Source: JANMEX01 sp031422915 (lineage in GTDB: Bacteria; Pseudomonadota; Alphaproteobacteria; Rhizobiales; Rhizobiaceae). Taken from it: a stretch of 14,248 nucleotides of DNA. Shown one piece after another: positions 1-6,474 of this stretch; positions within the stretch are counted from its first letter, which is position 1; every line of letters begins with the position of its first letter. The stretch covers positions 1-14,248 of the forward strand of contig JANPEK010000017.1 in assembly GCA_031422915.1 (NCBI GenBank), read 5' to 3'. The notes under the pieces are model-generated. The model was not told the DNA's origin. It saw nothing but the letters and a program-made list of their open reading frames with translations, and did not search any database. The translations under genes and the position numbers were made by a program.

Positions 1-1143
1 CAACGAAGTTGTCAGCTTGCCAATCGTTTCCGAACCCCGGCGACGGCCGTTTGCATCAAGCGCATGACGAAGACACGCGATGGCATAGGCGCTTGCAGTG
101 GCCAGCAGCGCCGAGCAGGCGGCGATGGCAACGCTGGTCACCATTGCCAGCAGAAAAAGGTTGGAACTGATGATGCGGGCGTGGTCGGCGAAGACGCCCG
201 CCTGGACAATTGCCATGAGCGGAATGAGCACGAAAAGTGCGCCGAATATGATCGAAATTGTTGCACCTGCGCGTTCGGCCGCACCTGAGTGGTGGTAACG
301 CCGCGTTGACACTGCGCCGGTCTGAAACAGGTTTTGGCCTTTGGGTATCAGTGCCAGTACCAGCCCGGTCAGCGCGAGTTGCGCCAAGGTGAGCTGCGAA
401 GCTTTGGCCGGATCAAAATCGAACGACAGCGCCTGCTGGATCGCAACTTGCAAAGTGGTGGCTGCCGGTCCGCCGCCGAGCACCAGAATGATTGTGTAGG
501 ACCCGGCGCACAGCAGAAACACCAGCCCGGCGATGCCCGGCAGGCTTTGGCGGATTACAGGCCATAGAATATGGTGAACGCGGCCCTGCGTGGTAAAGCG
601 CAGACTTTCCGCCAGCTTCCACTGCTCCTGCGGGATTTCCTCGAACGCTTTGAGCAAAAGCCGCACTGTCAGTGGTGTGTTGAAAAATATGTGCGCGATG
701 AGAATGCCCGATAGACCGTAGATGTCAGGCTTCCAGTCAAACCCTGCCATTGCCAAACTATCGGCGATCATCCCGTTGCGTCCGTAAAGCGTGACCAATC
801 CAAGCACAACGGCAATTGCAGGCAACGCCAGCGGCACGGCAAACAGCGCCAAAAGCATCCGCCGTCCGCGAAATCGCGGCAGGCTCTCGAGCGACAGAGC
901 GACCGGTACGGCGAAGACAACCGAGAGGGTGGTGGACAGTGCTGCTTGTTCGAGCGTGAACAAGGCAGCTGGAAATATTCCGGTGAAGTCGCGCGAAAGT
1001 CCGGCGCTCAGGCCTGAAACCAGCGTCGCGCCGATGGCTGAAGCCACCAGCACGGCGATGACGGCCAGCACGAGAAACCCGGCAGCGAGCCGGGTTCCAT
1101 CTGGCCGCTTGTGGCGGATTATTTGCCTAAGGCTGTTTGCCAC
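1..1143 (-). CDS. thiP: Thiamine ABC transporter permease ThiP (C-terminus cut by window edge)
   Basis: Inner-membrane permease of the ThiBPQ importer, moving thiamine or its phosphates from ThiB into the cytoplasm at the cost of ATP hydrolysed by ThiQ. The minus-strand frame is open for exactly 381 codons from GTG at 1143 to the window edge. The family is about 530 residues, so roughly 70% is present. A first membrane segment lies at residues 19-38, with more at about 60-85, 97-120, 145-165, 203-225 and 255-268. The cytoplasmic coupling (EAA) loop is at about 166-202, with LAESLRF then WPVIRQSLPG. A second permease half begins near residue 290, as expected for this two-halves-in-one protein. 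The start is inferred: TGA lies two codons upstream, no in-frame ATG lies near the N-terminus, and the next in-frame GTG is inside the first membrane segment. The gene overlaps thiB by 25 bp, implying one operon and coupled translation. thiQ presumably follows beyond the edge. Confidence 0.92.
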   Translation of the reverse strand, partial: MANSLRQIIRHKRPDGTRLAAGFLVLAVIAVLVASAIGATLVSGLSAGLSRDFTGIFPAALFTLEQAALSTTLSVVFAVPVALSLESLPRFRGRRMLLALFAVPLALPAIAVVLGLVTLYGRNGMIADSLAMAGFDWKPDIYGLSGILIAHIFFNTPLTVRLLLKAFEEIPQEQWKLAESLRFTTQGRVHHILWPVIRQSLPGIAGLVFLLCAGSYTIILVLGGGPAATTLQVAIQQALSFDFDPAKASQLTLAQLALTGLVLALIPKGQNLFQTGAVSTRRYHHSGAAERAGATISIIFGALFVLIPLMAIVQAGVFADHARIISSNLFLLAMVTSVAIAACSALLATASAYAIACLRHALDANGRRRGSETIGKLTTSL

Positions 1144-2117
1144 TCGTCAATCCACGCCTTGCGGTTGGCCGCAACATCCGCTGCGCTGTAGAGGAAGGTC
1201 TTGGACGGCTTCACCATCTTGTCGAAGACCGGGTTCAAGGGCTGGCTCGTCTTGCCCGCCGGGAACATCCAGTTGTTTTCCGGAATGATGTCCTGAAACG
1301 CCGGAGAGACCATGAAAGCGAGGAACTTGTCCGACAACGGATTGTCCTTGCCTTTGAGCGTCTTGGCTGCAACTTCGATTTGAAGGTAGTGCCCCTCCTG
1401 AAACGCCGCCGCCTGATAGCGCGACGAGTTTTCGGCGATCATGTGGTAGGCGGGCGATGTCGTGTAGGACAGCACCATCTCCGCCTCGCCCTTGGTGAAC
1501 AGGCTATAGGCTTCGCTCCAGCCGGGTGTGACGGTCAGTATCTTGGGCGCGAGTTTCGCCCATTCATCGCTTGCCTTGTCGCCATAGATCGACTTCATCC
1601 ACAGAACAAGGCCAAGCCCCGGCGTCGAGGTGCGCGGGTCTTCGATGACGATTTTCTGGTCATCACTGGCCGCGATCAGCTCTGCCATGCTTTTTGGCGG
1701 GGTTTTGACCTTTTCGCTGTCATAGACGACGGCGAAATGGGCGAAGTCATACGGTACAAAAATATCGTCCGTGAAACCGCCCGGCACGCTCAAGCCTGAC
1801 ACATCAATGCCGTGCGGCGAGAAAAGGCCGGTGGCTGTGGCGTCTTCGGTGAGGTTGGTATCAAGGCCGAGCACGATGTCGGCCTTGCTGTCCTTGCCCT
1901 CAAGCTTGAGCCGGTTGAGAAGCGCCACGCCGTCGGTGACGGCAACGAAATCGAGCGTGCAGACGCAGTCCTTCTCGAACGCGGCTTTCACCTTGGGGCC
2001 TGGGCCCCATTCGGCAGTGAAGCTCTCATAGGTATAGACGGTCAGCGTTTCGGCACTGGCACATGTAGCGAGCGCTGAGAACGCCATGGTAATAGGTAGC
2101 AAGAATAATGATCGCAT
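1119..2117 (-). CDS. thiB: Thiamine-binding periplasmic protein ThiB
   Basis: Periplasmic solute-binding protein that captures thiamine, thiamine monophosphate or TPP and delivers it to ThiP. The product is 332 residues, normal for the family. It has a Sec signal peptide (MRSLFLLPITMAFSALA, cleavage likely after ASA at residue 22). The mature protein opens with TLTVYTYESF, the family hallmark. Further family blocks are WGPGPKVKAAFEKDC, DGVALLNRLKLEGK, EDPRTSTPGLGLVLWM, GWSEAY, LSYTTSPAYH and FLAFMVSPAFQ, which follow E. coli ThiB closely. The ATG at 2117 is preferred over an ATG 57 bases upstream because AGGAGGTG ends six bases before it and it begins a clean signal peptide. The upstream alternative would run into the riboswitch 3' side. 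The gene lies directly behind the TPP riboswitch and leads the thiB-thiP transcript, so TPP should repress it. Confidence 0.96.
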   Translation of the reverse strand: MRSLFLLPITMAFSALATCASAETLTVYTYESFTAEWGPGPKVKAAFEKDCVCTLDFVAVTDGVALLNRLKLEGKDSKADIVLGLDTNLTEDATATGLFSPHGIDVSGLSVPGGFTDDIFVPYDFAHFAVVYDSEKVKTPPKSMAELIAASDDQKIVIEDPRTSTPGLGLVLWMKSIYGDKASDEWAKLAPKILTVTPGWSEAYSLFTKGEAEMVLSYTTSPAYHMIAENSSRYQAAAFQEGHYLQIEVAAKTLKGKDNPLSDKFLAFMVSPAFQDIIPENNWMFPAGKTSQPLNPVFDKMVKPSKTFLYSAADVAANRKAWIDEWQTALGK

Positions 2118-2175
2118 TGGCACCTCCTGTTGTTCCGTGTGAAGGGGACAGTGCCGGGAATCGCCACATGCCACT

Positions 2176-2276
2176 AATCCCTCCGCCGGTATGAGCCGGA
2201 TCAGGTTCAGCGGGTTGGCCGAAGTTGGCCTCTCAGCGATGACGGCTTTTCAACCGCATGGCACCCCGTTAGAGCG
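2176..2276 (-). promoter_or_regulatory. TPP riboswitch (THI element) controlling thiBP
   Basis: Read on the minus strand, the conserved THI-box blocks appear in order: CTAACGGGGTGCC (about 2273-2261), GCTGAGA (about 2236-2230), then GCTGAACCTGATCCGG and CATACCGGCGGAGGG ending near 2179. CTAA near the 5' end pairs with TTAG near the 3' end to close P1. This is the aptamer that binds thiamine pyrophosphate and lowers expression when TPP is plentiful. The aptamer ends about 50 nt before the thiB Shine-Dalgarno. In that linker GGCACT (2155-2150) can pair with GGTGCC (2124-2119), which overlaps the end of the Shine-Dalgarno. That suggests control of translation initiation, but the pairing is my inference. 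I see no U-tract terminator in the linker. The element serves the leftward thiB operon, not the rightward kinase gene. Confidence 0.94.
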
Positions 2277-2284
2277 AGGGAAGA

Positions 2285-2312
2285 ATTAGTGTTGAACGGC
2301 ACGGAAAGCAAG
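2285..2312 (-). promoter_or_regulatory. Possible promoter of the thiB riboswitch transcript
   Basis: On the minus strand CTTGCT (2312-2307) and ACTAAT (2290-2285) are spaced 16 bp apart and sit just upstream of the aptamer 5' end, so a transcript would begin near 2280. The match to sigma-70 hexamers is modest. The main support is position: the promoter must lie in the short stretch between the aptamer and the start of the divergent kinase gene. Confidence 0.3.
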
Positions 2313-2324
2313 CGGAAGAGTTTC

Positions 2325-2963
2325 ATGAAAAAATGCGTGATCCTGCTCGGCGGAGACATCGTTGCAACGCCGCGCCTGATGGAGCAGTGCAAGGACGCGT
2401 TGGTGCTGGCGGCGGACTCCGGCGTGCGCCATGCGCCTGTGCTTGGCATTACCGTTGACTGCTGGCTTGGCGATTTTGATTCCACGACGCCTGAGCTTGC
2501 GCGCACGTTCAACGATCTGCCGCGCAAGATTTTTCCGCGGGACAAGGACAAGACCGATGGCGAACTGGCGATTGAAGAGGCTGTTAGCCGGGGCTGCGAC
2601 AGCTTCATCATGGTCGGGGCATTTGGCGGCGCGCGCACTGATCATGCGCTGTTGCACGGGTTTCAGGCGGTGGAGCTCCGGAAACGCGGATTTCAGGTCA
2701 TGTTGACCAGCGGCGCAGAAGAGGGCGTGCCGATAGTGCCGGGCAAACACTTGTTTGATCTGGAAACTGGCACGCTGTTCAGTCTAGTCGGGTTTGGAGC
2801 GCTTGAAGGCGTCACGATCACCGGAGCAAAGTGGCCGCTGGACAACCGACATGTGCCGGCAGGCTCGTCCCTAACTTTGTCAAACGTCGCCACTGGTCCT
2901 GTGACGGTGTCGATTGCCAAGGGCGAAGGCCTGTTCATCTCAAGTTCATCACGCGATCATTAG
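2325..2963 (+). CDS. Thiamine pyrophosphokinase (thiamine diphosphokinase)
   Basis: Cytoplasmic enzyme that transfers pyrophosphate from ATP to free thiamine, giving TPP (EC 2.7.6.2), so salvaged thiamine is activated in one step. The product is 212 residues from ATG 2325. Family motifs in order: VILLGGD at 5-11, AADSGVRHA at 29-37, LGDFDS at 48-53 (Mg/nucleotide-binding aspartates), DKDKTDGELA at 73-82, and GAFGGARTDH at 98-107. The C-terminal half is the beta-rich thiamine-binding domain. GTG 2289 and TTG 2292 are in-frame alternatives. ATG 2325 is preferred because GGAAGAG precedes it, MKKCVILLGGD fits the usual N-terminus, and GTG 2289 would fall inside the predicted opposing promoter. 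It diverges from thiB, so uptake and phosphorylation are physically linked. The TAG stop lies in the first three bases of a palindromic element (2961-3125). Symbols thiN or TPK are used for this family. Confidence 0.95.
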   Translation: MKKCVILLGGDIVATPRLMEQCKDALVLAADSGVRHAPVLGITVDCWLGDFDSTTPELARTFNDLPRKIFPRDKDKTDGELAIEEAVSRGCDSFIMVGAFGGARTDHALLHGFQAVELRKRGFQVMLTSGAEEGVPIVPGKHLFDLETGTLFSLVGFGALEGVTITGAKWPLDNRHVPAGSSLTLSNVATGPVTVSIAKGEGLFISSSSRDH

Positions 2964-3125
2964 AGCATTAGGACTTTAGCTGGAACCACACTCAGCGGGT
3001 GCTTTTGCGTCAATACAGGCGAAAAGCTCCTTGAACGCATTTCAATGCGTCCTGCGGGCCTTTCCTTGGTCTTGCCACAAAATCCCTCCGCTGCCTGTGG
3101 TTCCATCTAAAGTCATAACGCTCTA
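2961..3125. repeat. 165-bp palindromic mobile-like element, copy A
   Basis: The ends are 30-bp inverted repeats with three mismatches: 2961-2990 begins TAGAGCATTAGGACTTTAG, and the complement of 3125-3096 begins TAGAGCGTTATGACTTTAG. The palindrome runs through the whole unit. An inner perfect hairpin, ACGCATT/AATGCGT (3035-3041 and 3044-3050), has its apex at the exact midpoint, and the arms between share CAGCGG and TTTTG blocks. TA stands at each end, compatible with a TA target duplication as for IS630/mariner-type MITEs. It contains no reading frame. The same architecture recurs at 5941-6103. I call it a non-autonomous palindromic repeat and do not assign a named family. Confidence 0.8.
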
Positions 3126-3151
3126 AGCAACACCGAACGCCGGAACTTTTT

Positions 3152-3180
3152 TTGGACAACGACGTTTGACATGATAAGAA
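3152..3180 (+). promoter_or_regulatory. Possible promoter of the lipoprotein gene
   Basis: TTGGAC (3152-3157) and TAAGAA (3175-3180) are 17 bp apart, in an AT-rich stretch 35-60 bp before the ATG at 3216. An alternative -35, TTGACA, lies at 3166-3171. The -10 match is weak. A promoter is expected here because the upstream side is a repeat element. Confidence 0.25.
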
Positions 3181-3215
3181 TTTGTTTCAGGGCACGAAAA
3201 CCAAGGAGAGACCCA

Positions 3216-3482
3216 ATGAAGAAAATTTCGGCCATTGTTTTGGCACTGTCACTGTCTGCAGCAATTGTCGGCTGCACGACCACTGAAAAAGGCGCTGTGA
3301 TCGGCGCTGGCAGTGGTGCCCTTATCGGCCAGGCACTTGGCGGCAACACCGAATCCACGCTGATCGGCGCGGCAGTCGGCGGCATTGCAGGCGCGCTCAT
3401 CGGCGAATCGCTTAAGCGTCCTGGTTACTGCCTCTACAGGAAGCGGAACGGCCAGACATACGAGGCTCCGTGCCCATCATGA
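3216..3482 (+). CDS. Small glycine-zipper lipoprotein
   Basis: An 88-residue envelope protein. MKKISAIVLALSLSAAIVGC is a lipoprotein signal peptide with a lipobox ending at Cys20 (I-V-G-C), so the mature protein should be lipidated. Residues 26-63 are a glycine zipper: G-A-V-I-G-A-G-S-G-A-L-I-G, then a second run L-I-G-A-A-V-G-G-I-A-G-A-L-I-G. Such segments can form a helical hairpin at the membrane. The tail is short and basic with two cysteines (YCLYRKRNGQTYEAPCPS). It resembles the glycine-zipper 2TM/17-kDa surface antigen-like proteins of alphaproteobacteria, but the role is not established. ATG 3216 is chosen because AAGGAGAG precedes it and the signal peptide begins there. The gene is transcribed alone and is followed by an intrinsic terminator at 3534. 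Confidence 0.85.
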   Translation: MKKISAIVLALSLSAAIVGCTTTEKGAVIGAGSGALIGQALGGNTESTLIGAAVGGIAGALIGESLKRPGYCLYRKRNGQTYEAPCPS

Positions 3483-3533
3483 TCTTCGCCTGACGGAACA
3501 GAAGGCTTGACGCCATCTGTCTGAACAGCCATC

Positions 3534-3580
3534 AGGACGCTCCTCAACCGGGCCATGCCCACTGACGAGCGTCCTTTTTC
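3534..3580 (+). terminator. Intrinsic terminator between lipoprotein and ABC-F genes
   Basis: A perfect 9-bp stem, AGGACGCTC (3534-3542) with GAGCGTCCT (3567-3575), encloses a 24-nt loop holding a second small stem, GGGC-CAT-GCCC (3550-3560). The stem is followed by a run of five T. It ends the lipoprotein transcript 52 bp after its stop. The T-run ends only four bases before the ABC-F start codon, so it may also act on that gene. Confidence 0.75.
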
Positions 3581-3583
3581 ATT

Positions 3584-5401
3584 ATGGCACCGCCCCTTCT
3601 CAAACTTGACCGGATTTTCCTGACCTTCGGCGGCAAACCGCTGCTGGACGGCGCAGACCTTGTTGTCTCACCGGAAGACAGGATCGCGCTGGTCGGGCGC
3701 AATGGCTCAGGCAAATCGACACTGCTGAAAATTGCCGCCGGGCTGGTCGAGGCGATGGATGGCGACATCTACAAGCATCCATCCGCCACCATTCGCTATC
3801 TGCCGCAGGCACCCGATTTCGGTGCGGCCAAGACTGTCCGCGAATACGCTCTGTCCGGCCTTGGTCCATCGGATGATCCGCACCGTGTCACCTATCTGCT
3901 CGAGCATCTCGAACTCACCGGCGACGAGGAGCCGTCGACGCTGTCCGGTGGCGAAGCGCGCCGCGCCGCGCTGGTGCGTGCCATGGCTCCGGAGCCGGAC
4001 ATTCTGCTGCTGGACGAGCCTACCAACCATCTGGATTTGACCACCATCGAATGGCTCGAAGGCGAGCTTGCCAGCTGCCGCTCGGCGCTGATCCTGATCT
4101 CTCATGACCGGCGGTTTCTTGAAAAAGTCACGCGCAACACCGTCTGGCTCGACAGGGGCCAGACACGCCGTCTCGAAAAAGGGTTCGCGCATTTTGAGGA
4201 ATGGCGCGACACGCTGCTTGAGGAGGAAGAGCGGGAGCACCACAAGCTCGGCCGCCAGATCGAGCGCGAAGAACATTGGGTTCGCTATGGCGTGACCGCA
4301 AGGCGCAAGCGCAACATGCGCCGGATGGGCGAACTGGCTGACTTGCGCTCAGACTATCGCAACCGCGAAAAGGTTGAGGGCACGGTCAAACTTCAGGCAG
4401 CGGATGTGCGCGAATCCGGCAAGCTGGTGATCGAGGCGAAGGGACTTTCCAAATCCTTCGGTGATCGCACACTTGTTTCAGGGTTTTCCATCCGCATCCA
4501 GCGCTGCGACCGCATCGGCATTGTCGGCCCGAACGGCATCGGCAAAACCACGCTGTTGAAGATGCTGACAGGCGAACTCGACGCGGATGGAGGCACCTTG
4601 CGCCTTGGCGTCAATCTCGACATCGCCACGCTCGACCAAAAGCGCGATGCTGCTGATCCTGAAGAGACGCTGATGCACTATTTGACCGACGGGCGCGGCG
4701 AAAGCTTGGTGGTCAACGGCGAGCAGAAGCATGTCGTCTCTTACATGAAGGATTTTCTGTTCAAGCCGGAACAGGCGCGCACGCCGGTGAAGGAACTTTC
4801 CGGCGGCGAGAAGGCGCGGCTGATCCTTGCCCGCGTTTTGTCACGCCCGGCCAATCTCTTGATCCTTGACGAGCCGACCAACGATCTCGACATGGAAACG
4901 CTTGACCTGTTGCAGGAGCTGGTCGCGGGCTTCCCGGGAACCGTAATCCTCATCAGCCATGACCGCGATTTTCTTGATCGCACGGTGACGTCCACCATCG
5001 CGCCGGAAGGCAATGGCAAATGGACAGTTTATGCCGGTGGCTATTCCGACATGCTGGCGCAGAGAAAGGCCGAGCTTGCAGCAGGCAAAGCGGCAGCGAA
5101 GTACGCTGCACCCAAATCAACGTCCACGCCAATCGAAGGCACATCCGCCGCCAAGACCAGCGCGCGCCTGTCGTACAATCAGAAATTCGCCCTCGAAATT
5201 CTCCCAGGCAAGATCGAAGATGCCACCAAGAAGGCCGCGCTGCTGGAAGCCAAACTTTCAGACGCCACGCTGTTCGCCAAAGACCCGGTGACGTTCAACA
5301 AGATTGTCGCCGATCTTGATGTGCTGCGCGCGCGCGTTGCCAAAATGGAAGACGATTGGCTGGAACTGGAAATGCTCAAAGCTGAAATGGAAGGGGCGTG
5401 A
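3584..5401 (+). CDS. ABC-F family ATPase, Uup-like
   Basis: Cytoplasmic protein of 605 residues with two ABC cassettes in one chain and no membrane segment, the ABC-F layout. Cassette 1: Walker A GRNGSGKST 38-46, signature LSGGEARR 120-127, Walker B ILLLDEPTNHLD 140-151 (catalytic Glu145), switch LISHDRRFL. Cassette 2: Walker A GPNGIGKTT near 315, signature LSGGEKARL near 405, Walker B LLILDEPTNDLD near 425, switch LISHDRDFLD near 456. The charged interdomain linker at about 200-270 is the P-site tRNA interaction motif region. A lysine/alanine-rich spacer (about 495-525) leads to a C-terminal coiled coil (about 530-605), as in Uup. ABC-F proteins bind the ribosomal E site and relieve stalls or resist antibiotics. 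Uup also affects transposon excision and ribosome assembly in E. coli. MAPPLLKLD is the natural start, but no Shine-Dalgarno precedes it. It converges on the thioesterase gene with a 12-bp gap. Confidence 0.95.
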   Translation: MAPPLLKLDRIFLTFGGKPLLDGADLVVSPEDRIALVGRNGSGKSTLLKIAAGLVEAMDGDIYKHPSATIRYLPQAPDFGAAKTVREYALSGLGPSDDPHRVTYLLEHLELTGDEEPSTLSGGEARRAALVRAMAPEPDILLLDEPTNHLDLTTIEWLEGELASCRSALILISHDRRFLEKVTRNTVWLDRGQTRRLEKGFAHFEEWRDTLLEEEEREHHKLGRQIEREEHWVRYGVTARRKRNMRRMGELADLRSDYRNREKVEGTVKLQAADVRESGKLVIEAKGLSKSFGDRTLVSGFSIRIQRCDRIGIVGPNGIGKTTLLKMLTGELDADGGTLRLGVNLDIATLDQKRDAADPEETLMHYLTDGRGESLVVNGEQKHVVSYMKDFLFKPEQARTPVKELSGGEKARLILARVLSRPANLLILDEPTNDLDMETLDLLQELVAGFPGTVILISHDRDFLDRTVTSTIAPEGNGKWTVYAGGYSDMLAQRKAELAAGKAAAKYAAPKSTSTPIEGTSAAKTSARLSYNQKFALEILPGKIEDATKKAALLEAKLSDATLFAKDPVTFNKIVADLDVLRARVAKMEDDWLELEMLKAEMEGA

Positions 5402-5413
5402 GAAGGGCGATGC

Positions 5414-5908
5414 CTAAAGCAGCGCCTTCATCTCGTCGGTCAGGTCCTGCTGCTGAAAGATGTGCCCGGTCACGCCCATCACCTCTTGCGGCGTGACAAG
5501 GCCTTCCTTGTTGCGGATCATGGTCTTGAACAGCGCTCGGGCGCACAGTTTGCCGCCTGAGAGGAACTGTTGCTCGACAAACACCCAGCGGTCGTCCCAG
5601 CCGACGATTTGCGTGGTCATCTCATAGGTCTGGAACACCGTGAGCGGGCGGCGGTAATCGGTCTTGGCGGTGCCGACCAGCGGATACCAGCCGCGCGCAC
5701 GTGCGATGCCCCAAAAGCCAAGCCGGACCATCAGGTCCAAGCGGCCAAGGTCCATGATCGATAAAAACCGGCCATTGTTCATGTGCATCTGCACATCAAG
5801 ATCGTTGGGCAGCACGCGCATTGTTTTGGTGGCAACATCAAGCGGGCTGAGCCGCGAGGCGCGGCTGGCGAAAAAGATCGTCAGGAACATGCGGAAGATA
5901 AGGTTCAT
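5414..5908 (-). CDS. Hotdog-fold acyl-CoA thioesterase family protein
   Basis: A 164-residue protein of the 4-hydroxybenzoyl-CoA thioesterase-like superfamily (acyl-CoA + water to acid + CoA is the usual reaction). The hotdog signature is seen in LPNDLDVQMHMNNGRFLSIMDLGRLD: D-x-x-x-H-M-N-N-x-x-F, then an acidic residue on the long helix. The beta strands follow, with VGTAKTDYRRPLTVFQTYEMTTQIV and WVFVEQQFLSGGKLCARAL. This is the layout of the THEM6/YbgC-like thioesterases. The N-terminus (MNLIFRMFLTIFFASRAS) is hydrophobic and may be a short membrane anchor, which is unusual for a free thioesterase. ATG 5908 is preferred, with GGAG about nine bases upstream. The frame is open further upstream to 6073, but that stretch runs into a palindromic repeat and is not protein-like. 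The substrate is unknown. It converges on the ABC-F gene without a visible terminator. Confidence 0.85.
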   Translation of the reverse strand: MNLIFRMFLTIFFASRASRLSPLDVATKTMRVLPNDLDVQMHMNNGRFLSIMDLGRLDLMVRLGFWGIARARGWYPLVGTAKTDYRRPLTVFQTYEMTTQIVGWDDRWVFVEQQFLSGGKLCARALFKTMIRNKEGLVTPQEVMGVTGHIFQQQDLTDEMKALL

Positions 5909-5940
5909 GTCAGGCTCCGGAACAGGGCTCATTTCGCACT

Positions 5941-6103
5941 TAGAGCATCGGGCGTCAAAATGGAATCGTTTGAACTTGTTTTTCCGCGCCCCGGACTTCG
6001 TCGCGCGCTGCTCACGGTGCCAGCACCGCTTCGCATCACGCTCCTCGCCAGGACACGGAAACCCGGCGTCCAATCCAATCCCATTTAGACGCCCGACGCT
6101 CTA
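5941..6103. repeat. 163-bp palindromic mobile-like element, copy B
   Basis: Terminal inverted repeats of 26 bp with three mismatches: 5941-5966 begins TAGAGCATCGGGCGTC, and the complement of 6103-6078 begins TAGAGCGTCGGGCGTC. A central hairpin CGGTGC-CA-GCACCG (6015-6028) has its apex at the midpoint, and the arms also share TTTCCG...CC.GG blocks. TA stands at both ends. Length, ends, central hairpin and the A/G difference at base 7 of the ends match copy A at 2961, though much of the arm sequence differs. It lies 32 bp upstream of the thioesterase start, so it occupies that gene's promoter region. It contains no gene. Confidence 0.8.
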
Positions 6104-6192
6104 GCGCAACGCTGCTCGAATGGCCAATAGAGGCACAGAGATCCGGCGAAATATGGCAACAATGCTGACCAAATTAACCAATGGAACGGGCT

Positions 6193-6260
6193 GGGAACGA
6201 ATCAGCGACGAATCACTCACACGCGCTGATTCAGGTTTCGTTCACGGCTAGATGTTGTGT
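6193..6260 (+). repeat. GANTC-rich structured repeat, copy 1
   Basis: About 68 bp, repeated at 6475. It opens with GGGAACGAATC and a second GAATC exactly 11 bp further (6199 and 6210). TTTCGTTC follows at 6236 and CTAGATGTTGTGT at 6248. GAACGAA (6195-6201) pairs with TTCGTTC (6237-6243), and within this GAATCA (6210-6215) pairs with TGATTC (6227-6232), so the unit can form a nested hairpin. CTAGATGTTG fits the symmetric pattern CWANATNTWG of NrdR boxes, but no ribonucleotide reductase gene is near. Confidence 0.6.
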
Positions 6261-6474
6261 CCCTGTCCCGATGATTTGCCAGATGCTGAATCGGGAAATC
6301 CCAATTCGCATGCGGTTCTGTCGTGCCTGTTAACCTTTGCACAGCGGCTTCGGATATTTCTTCACACTTGGCTGCAACTCGTTGAATAAATTAATATATT
6401 GGCAATGAACATTGCATTTGAATTAACGAACGGCGCATCAATTTCATAGCTGGTCTTAACACTTAGCCCATAGC

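Noticed and set aside
1137..1799. 220-residue open frame on the plus strand over thiB
   Set aside because: It is antisense to the clearly recognised ThiB coding sequence, with no ribosome-binding site or family resemblance.
2176..2276. Riboswitch control of the thiamine pyrophosphokinase gene
   Set aside because: The THI-box order reads only on the minus strand, toward thiB, so the aptamer is not in the kinase mRNA.
3707..4276. 189-residue open frame on the minus strand opposite the ABC-F gene
   Set aside because: It is a shadow of a strongly conserved plus-strand gene with all ABC motifs. Long antisense frames are common at this GC content.
5909..6073. N-terminal extension of the thioesterase by 55 residues
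   Set aside because: The extension is translated from the palindromic element at 5941-6103 and is rich in Arg, Lys and Cys. ATG 5908 has a better site and begins the conserved part.
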